A DNA stretch of 64,000 nucleotides from an uncultured Prevotellaceae bacterium (GCA_900318065.1 ONIY01000001.1:1-64000); one strand, 5' to 3'. Numbered from the stretch's first letter, positions 35,167 to 45,518 are shown. Numbers and translations are program-made. Notes: generated from the sequence alone by a model not told the origin.

Positions 35167-35766
35167 TTAGAAGCGGTAGCCAATGGCGATTTGAGCGTTG
35201 CCATTCTTGCCTTCTGGTCCGTCAAAGACTTTGGTCAAGCCCATAGTGTAACGGCCCTGAACGAATACGTCCTTAGCGATGTTGTAGGTAAGACCCAGAC
35301 CCAGACCGAAGTCAACACTCTTAGTGTAATCCTTCATGTCGGTAGTTCCCTTGCCGCCTTCACCACCAGCCTTAACCTCGGTGGTGTTCTTGCTATATAC
35401 ATTGAAACCTACTTGTGGACCAAAGTCAATGCTCAACTCAGGAATCACATAGTACTTCAACATTACAGGAACATTGATGTAGTTAACGTGGTCGGTCTCT
35501 TTAAGCTCAACACCCAGGATTTTAGTGTCATACTTGCCACCTTGAGCTGCAAACACAACCTCGGGAGCTACCGAGAACTTGTTGGTAAAGCGATACTCCA
35601 TGAACAAGCCAGCCTGATAGTTGAGCTGACCACCATGCTCTACGTTCTTGCCCCAGTAGTGAGTGTAGTCAACACCAATCTTAGGACCAAAAGTGAATTG
35701 TTTCTGAGCCATTGCAGTACCAACAGCCATAATCATGCATACAAATGCGATAGCAATTTTCTTCAT
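35167..35766 (-). CDS. Outer membrane beta-barrel protein, paralogue 1 of 4
   Basis: A 199-residue outer-membrane barrel protein with signal peptide MKKIAIAFVCMIMAVGTAMA. It is the promoter-proximal gene of the four-member array and shares all their blocks, ending in IAIGYRF. A -7 box on the minus strand (TACTTTTG, 35870-35877) precedes it by about 100 nt. The proteins resemble PorT/OmpW-like small barrels; a transport or adhesion role is not shown. Confidence 0.85.
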   Translation of the reverse strand: MKKIAIAFVCMIMAVGTAMAQKQFTFGPKIGVDYTHYWGKNVEHGGQLNYQAGLFMEYRFTNKFSVAPEVVFAAQGGKYDTKILGVELKETDHVNYINVPVMLKYYVIPELSIDFGPQVGFNVYSKNTTEVKAGGEGGKGTTDMKDYTKSVDFGLGLGLTYNIAKDVFVQGRYTMGLTKVFDGPEGKNGNAQIAIGYRF

Positions 35767-36169
35767 AACAATAAAATTTAATTGAAAAAAATATTTGTTT
35801 AACTCGTTTTCTCTATTGCGAGTGATGATGCCACCTCAGCGATGGGGGGTCACATCGCAAAATTTGACACAAAAGTAATAATTTGGTTTAAATTATCACC
35901 CAAAATAAAGGTAAAAAATACATTTTAGGGGCAAAATGGAACACTTTTCTCATTACATTTCACTATTTAGGATAGTTTTTTGAGGTTTTTTGCAAGAATC
36001 TGAGGAACTTCTCTCACCAACATTTCACAGTCATATGGACTATGAAAAACTAAAATTGTTGATAAATTCACGCCACATTATTTTCATTAAACAAAATGAT
36101 TCACTAAATTTGCACCACTTTTAAAGGACAATATTTTAAAACACATTAATAATACCTATTTCAATCAAT
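35767..36169. other. Divergent promoter gap between the barrel array and the DUF3127 gene
   Basis: 403 bp, AT-rich and without a gene. It contains the minus-strand -7 box (35870-35877) for the barrel array with a leader of about 100 nt, and the plus-strand -7 box TAAATTTG (36105-36112) for the DUF3127 gene. Nothing else is evident. Confidence 0.75.
36105..36112 (+). promoter_or_regulatory. -7 promoter box (TAAATTTG) of the DUF3127 gene
   Basis: TAAATTTG fits the consensus and is 57 bp before the ATG. Confidence 0.6.
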
Positions 36170-36568
36170 ATGGAAGTAAAAGGCAAGATTATACAAAAGT
36201 TTGACCTTCAGAGTGGTACCTCTAAGGCTGGTAATCCATGGAAAAAGCAGAACTACCTGCTCGAGACCCTTGAGGGCATTCCTCGCAAGATTTATTTCGA
36301 CTTCTTTGGCGACCGTGCCGACCAGTTCAACTTCAACGTGGGCGACGTGATAAACCTCTATTTCGACATAGAGAGCCGTGAGTATCAAGGCCGCTACTAC
36401 ACCGACATTCGCGGCTGGAAGGCCGAGAAGGTTGTTGACACACCCGCCGGCGCAGCACCAGCAGCTGCCCCTGCTCCCGCAGCTGCAGCACCCGCTCCCG
36501 AGCCCATGGCACCCGCTCCCAGTGTCGACAACTTGACTCCAACTGCCGAGGACGATCTGCCTTTCTAA
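36170..36568 (+). CDS. DUF3127 domain-containing protein
   Basis: A 132-residue protein. Residues 1-88 form a compact OB-like DUF3127 domain (GKIIQKFDLQSGTSKAGNPWKKQ, RKIYFDFFGDRAD, YFDIESREYQGRYYTDIRGWKAEK). The C-terminal 40 residues are an Ala/Pro linker (AAPAAAPAPAAAAPAPEP) ending in an acidic tail, EDDLPF. That layout of OB-fold, flexible linker and acidic DDxPF tip is the layout of SSB proteins, so single-stranded DNA binding or partner recruitment is plausible but unproven. Confidence 0.8.
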   Translation: MEVKGKIIQKFDLQSGTSKAGNPWKKQNYLLETLEGIPRKIYFDFFGDRADQFNFNVGDVINLYFDIESREYQGRYYTDIRGWKAEKVVDTPAGAAPAAAPAPAAAAPAPEPMAPAPSVDNLTPTAEDDLPF

Positions 36569-36570
36569 AT

Positions 36571-36609
36571 TCAAGTTCATAAAGTAGCTTTGCGACTTTA
36601 TAAACTTGA
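36571..36609 (+). repeat. Strong 18-bp hairpin after the DUF3127 gene
   Basis: 36571-36588 pairs with 36592-36609 with two mismatches and a three-base loop. It starts two bases after the stop. There is no T run following, so it is more likely an mRNA 3'-end stabiliser than an intrinsic terminator. Confidence 0.7.
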
Positions 36610-36710
36610 GGTTTATGGAATTATCACGTTAGTTTCATGATTTTCCTTATCACACTTGATGAAACCATAGATCATAATCTCATTCAAGCAATTTATAGAA
36701 TTCCCCCAAT

Positions 36711-36745
36711 AAAAAAGTCGCCGCAATTTTGCTGGCGATTTTTTT
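36711..36745. terminator. Hairpin with A and T runs before rsfS
   Basis: AAGTCGCC (36715-36722) with GGCGATTT (36734-36741), A run to the left and T run to the right. A likely bidirectional terminator. Confidence 0.75.
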
Positions 36746-36773
36746 GTTATAAGTAATAAATGTTCTAACTTTG
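36743..36773 (+). promoter_or_regulatory. Promoter of rsfS-ftsH (TTTG, 19 bp, TAACTTTG)
   Basis: TTTG at 36743-36746 and TAACTTTG at 36766-36773 with 19 bp between, consensus spacing. The ATG of rsfS is at 36801. Confidence 0.75.
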
Positions 36774-36800
36774 TGCACAAATAGTTTTATCCAACAAAAA

Positions 36801-37160
36801 ATGACAGAAAATACCGAACTGATTCAAAGAATTATTGAAGGAATTCAAGAAAAGAAGGGACGTGACATCGTTCACATCGACCTGAGCCAACTCGAGTATG
36901 CCACAACCACCGGTTTTGTGATTGCTACCGGCAACACCAAGATACAAGTGGAGGCGATTGCCGACAGCGTGAGAGAATATGTGCAAGAGAAAACCAGCCA
37001 AAAACCATTCAACTACGACGGCTACCAGAACTCACAATGGATAGTGATAGACTATGGCACGGTTTTTGCACACATCTTTCTTCCCGAGGAGCGCGAGCGC
37101 TACAACCTGGAAGAACTCTGGGCCGACGCACAAATCTCTCGCATCCCCAACCTGGACTAA
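36801..37160 (+). CDS. rsfS: Ribosome silencing factor RsfS
   Basis: A 119-residue protein of the RsfS/Iojap family, which binds L14 and blocks joining of the ribosomal subunits. Motifs are IDLSQLEYATTTGFVIATGNT and VIDYGTVFAHIF near the end. The ATG at 36801 fits the family start. It is followed by ftsH 94 bp downstream, a frequent pairing in Bacteroidetes. Confidence 0.9.
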   Translation: MTENTELIQRIIEGIQEKKGRDIVHIDLSQLEYATTTGFVIATGNTKIQVEAIADSVREYVQEKTSQKPFNYDGYQNSQWIVIDYGTVFAHIFLPEERERYNLEELWADAQISRIPNLD

Positions 37161-37254
37161 GACACACACTATCTTTTTTTTACTATAACATCATCTCTCA
37201 AAGCTGCCCCAGGCGGTGCAGCCATGAGATTAACGCACTAAGAGCAAGAAGCTA

Positions 37255-39369
<2,115 letters not shown>

Positions 39370-39400
39370 CCACCCACAAAAAAAGACATCAAGAAAACAC

Positions 39401-39440
39401 AAAACTCCCTCACCCTTTTGGGCGAGGGAGTTGTTTTTTT
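39401..39440 (+). terminator. Terminator of ftsH
   Basis: Arms AACTCCCTC-A-CCC and GGG-C-GAGGGAGTT, small loop, then seven T. Confidence 0.9.
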
Positions 39441-39475
39441 CAAATGACGAGAGAACAACCAGCCGCAACAGTCTT

Positions 39476-39615
39476 CCCTCTCCCCTCTCCCTTCTCCCCT
39501 CTCCCCTCTTTCCTCTCCCCTCTCCCCTCTACACTCTGTACCCTATACTCTATACTCTGTACTCTATACTCTGTACTCTATACTCTATACTCTGTACTCT
39601 ATACTCTCCACTCTG
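39476..39615. repeat. Tandem heptanucleotide array, 20 units
   Basis: 140 bp split exactly into 20 units: CCCTCTC-like units first, then CACTCTG and TACCCTA, then a regular TACTCTA/TACTCTG alternation, then TACTCTC and CACTCTG. It uses the same units as 26581-26727 but in the opposite order along the strand. Confidence 0.9.
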
Positions 39616-39660
39616 TAATCGTTTGCAACAAGTTGATTAGCACTTCGTTAGTGTGTCGAT

Positions 39661-39691
39661 TTTGTATATTGAAAAATTATGCGTAACTTTG
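39661..39691 (+). promoter_or_regulatory. Promoter (TTTG, 19 bp, TAACTTTG)
   Basis: TTTG at 39661-39664 and TAACTTTG at 39684-39691 with a 19-bp spacer. Serves the gene at 39772. Confidence 0.75.
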
Positions 39692-39771
39692 CAGCGCTTT
39701 TTGGGCGTTATAACGTTTCCTAAATTTAGGCAACCAGTCCTGAAGCATATCTATTAACCAAAACAATTTAT

Positions 39772-40152
39772 ATGCGTAAAGCTTTATTTTTATTGCTTTT
39801 GTTAATCAGTTCAATCGGTGCAAGTGGTCAAGTAACTGTGACAGCTACCAAGTATCACCCCGGCATGGGAGGCGCAGGTTGGGTAACCGCCAGCGGTTCG
39901 CGAATTGACAACAACAAGCTTAAGAACTATGAGATTAAATGGATTGCCCTGTCGCACGACATGTTCCAGAAACTGGGCGTGAAAATGGGCGACGAAGTTA
40001 TCATTGAATGTGCCAACTCACTCATCAGTGGAGTGTGGAAAGTAATGGACAAGATGGGTCCCAGATTGCGCAACCGCATCGACATCCTTCTTCCCCGTGG
40101 CGACAAGATGAACTTCCATGCACCAATGAAAGTGCAAATCCGGAAGAGGTGA
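39772..40152 (+). CDS. Small secreted protein, probable double-psi barrel (RlpA/3D-like)
   Basis: A 126-residue secreted protein with a signal peptide (residues 1-19). The body includes the TASGSRIDNNKL segment and WIALSHDMFQKLGVKMGDEVIIE, then GVWKVMDKMGPRLRNRIDILLP. This is the strand order of RlpA-like or 3D double-psi barrels, which often act on or bind peptidoglycan. The key catalytic aspartate of lytic transglycosylase 3D domains may be the D in KVMDKM. Assignment is by pattern only. It sits between ftsH and pepD, convergent with pepD. Confidence 0.55.
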   Translation: MRKALFLLLLLISSIGASGQVTVTATKYHPGMGGAGWVTASGSRIDNNKLKNYEIKWIALSHDMFQKLGVKMGDEVIIECANSLISGVWKVMDKMGPRLRNRIDILLPRGDKMNFHAPMKVQIRKR

Positions 40153-40177
40153 TAATAACTCTCTCACACACAATTAA

Positions 40178-40215
40178 AGAAGCTGCATTCCCATGAGGGA
40201 TGCAGCTTCTTTTTT
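40178..40215. terminator. Bidirectional terminator between the small secreted protein gene and pepD
   Basis: Perfect 11-bp stem AGAAGCTGCAT (40178-40188) with 40200-40210, then six T. Confidence 0.9.
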
Positions 40216-40237
40216 GTCGCTTAGCCAAAATGGTTGA

Positions 40238-41716
40238 TTACTTGCTCTCCTCGGCAAGGGCCTTGATGATGGCCTGCACTTGCTTCCATGCCTTGTCTAC
40301 TGCTGGGATGTGGCAGCGCTCGGCTGGTGAGTGCACATCGCGCAGAGTGGGACCAAAGGAGATCATCTCCATGTCGGGACGTGCCTTGAGGAACAGACCA
40401 CACTCGAGACCTGCGTGAATGGCTCTAACCTCGGGCTTAACGCCAAAGAGTTTCTCCCATTGCTCTTGAGCAACGGTGAGGAGGTGGCTGTCGGCGATGG
40501 GCTCCCATCCCTGGTATCCACCCTCGCTGATGATCTCGTTGGCTCCAGCAAGGCGGAAGATAGTCTCGCACTTGTGGGTGAGGTCATACTTGCCACTCTC
40601 GATAGAAGAGCGGTGGAACATCTCAACAACAATCTGGTTGCCCTCGCGCATCTTCACGCTGGCAAGGTTGGTCGAAGTCTCAACGAGTCCAGGAATCTCC
40701 ATGCTCATGGCAGCGATGCCGTGAGGTGCAGCATAAACGGCATCAACAACGCGGCGTGCGGTGTCGGTGTCGATAATGGTCTCGGGCACATCAACGCTGT
40801 TGCAAGTGATTTCCATCTTGGGCTCGGTGCGCTTGTACTCATTCTTAACATCGGCAATGAAGGTGTTGAGAACCACGCTCAACTTCTCCTTATCCTCGGG
40901 CTTGATACCCACAACAACGGTAGCGGCATGCGCGATAGCGTTGTGCAGGTTACCAGCGTCGATGCATGCGAGCACATAGTCCATCTGGTCGCCAATGTTC
41001 CAGAGCAGGCGGCTGCTGAGCTTGGTAGCGGTGGCATAGCCCAGGTGGATGTCGGCACCACTGTGACCGCCATGGAGGTGCTCAAACTTGATCTCGAAGT
41101 AAACGCGATCCTTGGGGGCAGCCTCAGGCTTGTAGTTGAACTTGAAGATGCTCACCAGACCACCGGCGCAGCCCATAGTGATGACGCCATCTTCCTCCTC
41201 GTCGAGGTTGAGCAGATAGTCGCCCACGAGCATGTCGGCCTCAATATTGCTGGCACCAGTGAGTCCTGTCTCCTCGTCAACGGTAGCAAGCGCCTCGAGA
41301 GGTCCACACTGCAGCGAAGGCTCGATTACTGCTGCCAGTGCTATTGCCAGACCCATGCCATCGTCGGCACCAAGGGTGGTGTTGTTGGCGCGCACCCACT
41401 CGCCGTCGATAATGGTCTCGATGGGGTCGGTGTCGAAGTTATGGGTAGAACCGGGTCCTTTCTCGGCTACCATGTCCATGTGGCCTTGCAGCACAATGCC
41501 CTTGCAATTCTCATAGCCAGGAGCTGCTGGCCTGAAGATTGCCACGTTGCCAGTTTTGTCAACCTTGTATTCAAGATTGTGCTTCTTGGCAAAATCAACG
41601 AGCCATGCGCGGATTTTGTCTAACTTGCCTTCATCATTGCCCGATGGACGGGGAACCTTGGTGATCTCTTCAAAGATGGACCACACTGCCTGTGGATTCA
41701 AATCTTTAATTGTCAT
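40238..41716 (-). CDS. pepD: Aminoacyl-histidine dipeptidase (PepD, M20C)
   Basis: A 492-residue cytosolic metallopeptidase, family M20C, that hydrolyses Xaa-His dipeptides and related substrates. Metal ligands are seen in GHMDMV, ADDGMG and the DEETGLTG pair, in which the second acid is the general base. A C-terminal histidine (AIHAGLECG) completes the site. Full length. The gene converges on the small protein gene and diverges from the tiny membrane-protein gene at 41879. Confidence 0.95.
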   Translation of the reverse strand: MTIKDLNPQAVWSIFEEITKVPRPSGNDEGKLDKIRAWLVDFAKKHNLEYKVDKTGNVAIFRPAAPGYENCKGIVLQGHMDMVAEKGPGSTHNFDTDPIETIIDGEWVRANNTTLGADDGMGLAIALAAVIEPSLQCGPLEALATVDEETGLTGASNIEADMLVGDYLLNLDEEEDGVITMGCAGGLVSIFKFNYKPEAAPKDRVYFEIKFEHLHGGHSGADIHLGYATATKLSSRLLWNIGDQMDYVLACIDAGNLHNAIAHAATVVVGIKPEDKEKLSVVLNTFIADVKNEYKRTEPKMEITCNSVDVPETIIDTDTARRVVDAVYAAPHGIAAMSMEIPGLVETSTNLASVKMREGNQIVVEMFHRSSIESGKYDLTHKCETIFRLAGANEIISEGGYQGWEPIADSHLLTVAQEQWEKLFGVKPEVRAIHAGLECGLFLKARPDMEMISFGPTLRDVHSPAERCHIPAVDKAWKQVQAIIKALAEESK

Positions 41717-41847
41717 AGTAAATTAATTTTTTAATAAAAATTATTAGTTAAAATAGATGTTCCAAAATAATTGTTAAATCAGGCTTTTTGCCACCGCTAA
41801 ATTACAATTTTTTTTTAAATAATCGGCAATTTATCAGAAACGTTTTT

Positions 41848-41855
41848 TAAATTTG
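41848..41855 (+). promoter_or_regulatory. -7 promoter box (TAAATTTG)
   Basis: TAAATTTG lies 23 bp before the GTG at 41879 and supports the small gene there. Confidence 0.6.
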
Positions 41856-41878
41856 CATGCTTTTTTAAGAATAACGTC

Positions 41879-42049
41879 GTGAAGATACTACTTTTGACAC
41901 TGATTTTGGTGGGAATAGCCATCCTGCTGCTTGGAGTTAAAGTTTTCTTTGTCAAGGGCGGGCGGTTTCCTAACACCCACATAGGCAGCAACCCCGAGAT
42001 GAAGAAACGTGGCATCAAGTGTGTGCAGCACGATGAGTATTACAAATGA
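41879..42049 (+). CDS. Small membrane protein, 56 residues (GTG start)
   Basis: The frame opens with GTG at 41879 and ends at the TGA at 42047-42049, reading M-K-I-L-L-L-T-L-I-L-V-G-I-A-I-L-L-L-G. The first 22 residues form one membrane helix. The tail has GGRFPNTHIGS, EMKKRGIKCVQHDE. Small Bacteroidetes proteins with this helix plus the same HI-x-x-N/S-x-x-M-x-x-R-G-I-x-C-V-Q tail pattern are known from memory, so I take it as real. It is too short for usual gene-finding cut-offs. It has its own promoter box, and the OmpH-like gene begins 28 bp downstream. Function unknown. Confidence 0.7.
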   Translation: MKILLLTLILVGIAILLLGVKVFFVKGGRFPNTHIGSNPEMKKRGIKCVQHDEYYK

Positions 42050-42077
42050 CATAAAAACAAAAAACTATATAAACGAA

Positions 42078-42677
42078 ATGAACAATCTAAAGAACTTAAT
42101 GAAACTGGCGATGGTGGCACTGGCCCTGACAATCACTATGGGCGCATGCAACCAGCAACAAGAGAGCAACAAGAAAGAGACAAAGGTAGAACCCGCCAAG
42201 GCAGGCAAGCACCTTGAAATCAGATATATCGACGAGGACTCGGTGCTCAAGAACTATAACCTTGCAAAGGACTTTGAGGAAATGACCACCCGCCTCCAGA
42301 ACGAGTATGACCAGGCTCAGAAGAAATATGCCGACCAGCTGGGCAATTTCCAGAACACTGTGAACCAGAAGATGCAGAACAACCAGTATGCCAACGAGAA
42401 CGCCTACAAGTCGGATGTTCAAAAGTATCAGCAGATGGAGCAGAACGCTCAAAACGAGATGGCAAAGTTGCAGCAGAACACTACCAACCAGTTGCAGCAG
42501 AGCCAAAAGCAGCTCAACGACTCGGTTCACAACTTCCTCGAGGATTACGCCAAGAAGAACAACTACGACATGATCCTCTTCAAGTCGGCTACTGGCTACA
42601 TCAACCCCAGCCTCGAGGTTACCGACGAGGTGATCGAAGGCCTGAACAAGCGCTACACCAAAGTGGCAAAGAAATAA
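42078..42677 (+). CDS. OmpH/Skp-family periplasmic chaperone, lipoprotein form
   Basis: A 199-residue protein of the OmpH/Skp group that holds unfolded outer-membrane proteins. A signal peptide with a lipobox-like TMGAC is followed by IRYIDEDSVLKNY, the typical start of the family, and by a long Gln/Asn-rich coiled coil (about 70-160). The C-terminal DYAKKNNYDMILFKSATGYI matches the closing strand. The cysteine suggests anchoring, which classic Skp lacks. The start is the ATG at 42078. It follows the 56-residue membrane-protein gene. Confidence 0.8.
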   Translation: MNNLKNLMKLAMVALALTITMGACNQQQESNKKETKVEPAKAGKHLEIRYIDEDSVLKNYNLAKDFEEMTTRLQNEYDQAQKKYADQLGNFQNTVNQKMQNNQYANENAYKSDVQKYQQMEQNAQNEMAKLQQNTTNQLQQSQKQLNDSVHNFLEDYAKKNNYDMILFKSATGYINPSLEVTDEVIEGLNKRYTKVAKK

Positions 42678-42688
42678 TTCATGTTTCG

Positions 42689-42723
42689 TTGACGGTTGAT
42701 GGTTGATAGTTTATGGTTTATGG
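42689..42723. repeat. Heptanucleotide units (GTTGATN/GTTTATG)
   Basis: Five in-phase units, GTTGACG, GTTGATG, GTTGATA, GTTTATG, GTTTATG, followed by GAAGTCA. The last part resembles the GTTTATN module at 5731-5773. Confidence 0.8.
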
Positions 42724-42788
42724 AAGTCATGCGTTAAGCACCCATCTACATTAACCAGCAAACCACAAAGAAATAATCATTTAGAGCA

Positions 42789-42830
42789 AAAATCACCATG
42801 GCTGCTTGCGGTCGTGGTGATTTTTTTCTT
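42789..42830 (+). terminator. Terminator upstream of hflX
   Basis: AAAATCACCA (42789-42798) pairs perfectly with TGGTGATTTT (42815-42824), with T run. It closes the OmpH-like transcript. Confidence 0.85.
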
Positions 42831-42859
42831 GGCAACACTGCATTTTTTCACTACCTTTG
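42829..42859 (+). promoter_or_regulatory. Promoter of hflX (TTGG, about 19 bp, TACCTTTG)
   Basis: A -7 TACCTTTG at 42852-42859 and a weak -33 TTGG at 42829-42832. ATG at 42889. Confidence 0.6.
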
Positions 42860-42888
42860 CACTTTGAACGTTACACACATTAATATCT

Positions 42889-44133
42889 ATGGGATTACTT
42901 GACGACCAGAAACGACACAGCGTGAGCACCGTTGAAGAAGAACGTGCTGTGCTCGTGGGACTTATCACGCCACAGCAAAATGAATCGAAAGCCAAAGAAT
43001 ACCTCGACGAGCTCGACTTCCTCGCCGAGACCGCCGGCGCTGTGACCGTGAAGAAGTTCACGCAGAAGTGCGACGCTCCTAACCGCACCACCTTTGTGGG
43101 CAAAGGCAAGCTCGACGAGATAGCGCAATATATCGATGGCAACGACATCAATCTCGCCATCTTTGACGACGACCTGAGCCCCAAGCAGGTGTCAAACATC
43201 GAGAAAGTGCTGCGGGTGAAGGTGCTCGACCGCACGAGCCTCATCCTCGACATCTTTGCCAAGCGCGCCCAGACTGCCAATGCCAAGATGCAGGTTGAAC
43301 TGGCACAGTATCAATACTTGCTGCCACGCCTCACTGGCATGTGGACCCACCTGGAGCGCCAGCGAGGCGGTATAGGAATGCGTGGCCCTGGTGAGGAGCA
43401 GATTGAGACCGACCGCCGCATCGTCAAGCAGAAAATCTCGCTCTTGAAGCAGAAACTTGCCAACTGGGACAAGCAGAAGACCATCCAGCGCAAGAACCGC
43501 GGCAAGCTCACTCGCGTGGCGCTGGTGGGTTATACCAACGTGGGCAAGTCTACCATCATGAACATGCTGAGCAAGAGCGACGTCTTTGCCGAGAACAAGC
43601 TCTTTGCCACCCTCGACACCACCGTGCGCAAGGTGGTGATCGACAACCTGCCCTTCCTCTTGACCGACACTGTGGGGTTCATCCGCAAGCTTCCCCACCA
43701 CCTGGTGGAGTCGTTCAAGACCACGCTTGACGAGGTGCGCGACAGCGACCTGCTCATTCATGTGGTGGACATCTCGCACCCGCAGTTTGAGGAGCAAATC
43801 GAGGTGGTGAACCGCACGCTTCACGACGTGTGCGACGCCAGCAACAAGGAGATGATAATGGTGTTCAACAAGATAGACCAGTTCAGCTACGTTGAGAAGG
43901 ATGAAGACGACCTCACTCCTCGCCAGCGCGAGAACATCCCACTCGAGGAGCTGCAGGAGACCTGGATGTCGCGCATGGTGGGTAACTGCGTGTTTATCAG
44001 CGCAAAGAAGCGCATCAACATCGACGCGCTCAAGCAGCTGCTCTATGAGAAAGCCAAGCTCATTCACACCCAGCGCTTCCCCTACAACGACTTCCTGTTC
44101 CAGCGCTATGATGACCTGGAGGAGAATTCTTGA
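42889..44133 (+). CDS. hflX: Ribosome-associated GTPase HflX
   Basis: A 414-residue GTPase of the Obg-HflX class that splits stalled 70S ribosomes. The N-terminal HflX domain has VGKGKLDEIAQYI and the GGIGMRGPGEEQIETDRR glycine-rich segment. The GTPase domain has GYTNVGKST, DTVGFIRKLPHHLVESFKTTLDE and FNKID. Full length. It precedes an intergenic 9-nt repeat and a perfect bidirectional terminator. Confidence 0.95.
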   Translation: MGLLDDQKRHSVSTVEEERAVLVGLITPQQNESKAKEYLDELDFLAETAGAVTVKKFTQKCDAPNRTTFVGKGKLDEIAQYIDGNDINLAIFDDDLSPKQVSNIEKVLRVKVLDRTSLILDIFAKRAQTANAKMQVELAQYQYLLPRLTGMWTHLERQRGGIGMRGPGEEQIETDRRIVKQKISLLKQKLANWDKQKTIQRKNRGKLTRVALVGYTNVGKSTIMNMLSKSDVFAENKLFATLDTTVRKVVIDNLPFLLTDTVGFIRKLPHHLVESFKTTLDEVRDSDLLIHVVDISHPQFEEQIEVVNRTLHDVCDASNKEMIMVFNKIDQFSYVEKDEDDLTPRQRENIPLEELQETWMSRMVGNCVFISAKKRINIDALKQLLYEKAKLIHTQRFPYNDFLFQRYDDLEENS

Positions 44134-44160
44134 ATTCACAAATAGGAAGTAGGAAGAAAG

Positions 44161-44197
44161 CATTCTAGTTATTCTAGATATTCTAGATATTCTAGAT
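44161..44197. repeat. Tandem 9-nt repeat (TTCTAGATA)
   Basis: Units TTCTAGTTA, TTCTAGATA, TTCTAGATA and TTCTAGATT in a row. Unlike the other gap repeats, the period is 9. Confidence 0.75.
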
Positions 44198-44211
44198 TTC
44201 CACCATAGGAC

Positions 44212-44257
44212 TAAAAAACAGGAGCCTTGCACCAGCTGGTGCAAGGCTCCGTTTTTT
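44212..44257. terminator. Bidirectional terminator between hflX and the OmpA gene
   Basis: Perfect 30-nt palindrome (44221-44250), A run to the left and T run to the right. Confidence 0.95.
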
Positions 44258-44282
44258 CATCGATTAAGGAGTAAAACGCGCC

Positions 44283-45518
44283 TTATTTAATCTTGTTCTG
44301 GATAGTGCAGATAGAAACGCGGTTCCACTCGGGCTCGCTAAACATCTCGCTGATGCCGTTGCCCTCGGCCTTGATGCGGCTTGACTTAATCTTGTACTTG
44401 CCGGTGAGCAGGTCATAAACGGCCTTAGCGCGGTTGTTGGCAAGACGGATGTTGAGATCCTCAGGACCGTCCTTCGAAGCATAACCCTTGATGATGCAAG
44501 TAGCCTCGGGATGGTTCTTCAGGAAGATAGCCACGCGCTCTACGTTAGGCATTTGAGCCTGGCTAACGACGCTCTTACCAATCTCGAAGTAAACGTTGGT
44601 CTCGAGGTTCTCGATGCTGTTGTCAACAACATTAGTCTCGGTGATATACTCCACTTTGTTCTTGCGCTTGTTGCACTCCTCAAGCTCTTGCTGGAGACGA
44701 CGTGCGCGAGCATTGGCAGCGTCAACGTCGGCCTTAGCGTTGCTCAACTGGTTGCGCAGGTCATTAACCTGGGCGTTGATGGCGTCGAGGTCGCTCTGAG
44801 TGTAACGCATGGGGCACAGAGTCATGTAGTGCTCACCATTGTGGTTCTTGAAGTGATAGGTGAGACCAGCCTCAATCTCAACTGTGGCGCAGTTGGCGTT
44901 GAACACTGTTGTGTGCTGAGTAGCGCCACGACCCATGTACCACACTACAGCAGGCTTGAGCGAAACGGTGAGAGCCTTAGACTCGCCCACGTTCCAGTTA
45001 AGGTTAAGACCAGCCTTGGTGTACCATGAGTTCTTGTCGGCAACCTCTACAGCAGTCTCGGCGGGAGCAATCACCTCGCCAGTCTTGTAGGCGTGCCACC
45101 ATCCAGCGCCAGCCACAGCCTCGATGTCGAGAGTGCGAGGAGTGCCGGGATAACCGAGCAGCCAGTTAGTAAGGTTGATAGTACCAAAAGCACCCACGAG
45201 CTGATGGTCAACGATAGTCTTGCTGTGAGGTCCCCACACCGATGTGTGCTCGCCATAAGGCTTCTGCCACGACGATGTGTTGAACGACCACTCACCTTCT
45301 ACTCCCAGTCCCAGGACCGAAGTCACTTGCTTGCGGAGTTCGATACCAGCCACTGGACGTGCGCTCTTCCAGAAAGCGTAGTGCTGGAAAGGCGAAACGA
45401 TACCGCCCTTGAGGGTCACTGAAAGATTGTCGGTAAACTTGCTACCTTGAACGGTAACCTGTGCCGATGCTGCGCTCAAAGTCATTGCAGCAACAGCAAG
45501 CAATAAAATCTTTTTCAT
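44283..45518 (-). CDS. OmpA family outer-membrane protein
   Basis: A 411-residue protein. Signal peptide to about residue 20 (MTLSAASAQ). An N-terminal eight-stranded-type barrel region is followed by a coiled-coil linker (DLDAINAQVNDLRNQLSNAKADVDAA) and the C-terminal OmpA domain. That domain binds peptidoglycan: ETNVYFEIGKSVVS, VAIFLKNHPEATCIIKGYASKDGP and LANNRAKAVYDLL are family motifs. The start is the ATG at 45518; the longer frame to 45596 lies in leader DNA. Such proteins are major surface proteins in this order. Confidence 0.9.
   Translation of the reverse strand: MKKILLLAVAAMTLSAASAQVTVQGSKFTDNLSVTLKGGIVSPFQHYAFWKSARPVAGIELRKQVTSVLGLGVEGEWSFNTSSWQKPYGEHTSVWGPHSKTIVDHQLVGAFGTINLTNWLLGYPGTPRTLDIEAVAGAGWWHAYKTGEVIAPAETAVEVADKNSWYTKAGLNLNWNVGESKALTVSLKPAVVWYMGRGATQHTTVFNANCATVEIEAGLTYHFKNHNGEHYMTLCPMRYTQSDLDAINAQVNDLRNQLSNAKADVDAANARARRLQQELEECNKRKNKVEYITETNVVDNSIENLETNVYFEIGKSVVSQAQMPNVERVAIFLKNHPEATCIIKGYASKDGPEDLNIRLANNRAKAVYDLLTGKYKIKSSRIKAEGNGISEMFSEPEWNRVSICTIQNKIK

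Larger units (their letters stand above)
39370..39771. other. Gap between ftsH and the small secreted protein gene
   Basis: 402 bp without a gene. It holds a terminator (39401-39440), 20 heptanucleotide units (39476-39615) and a promoter (39661-39691). Confidence 0.8.
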
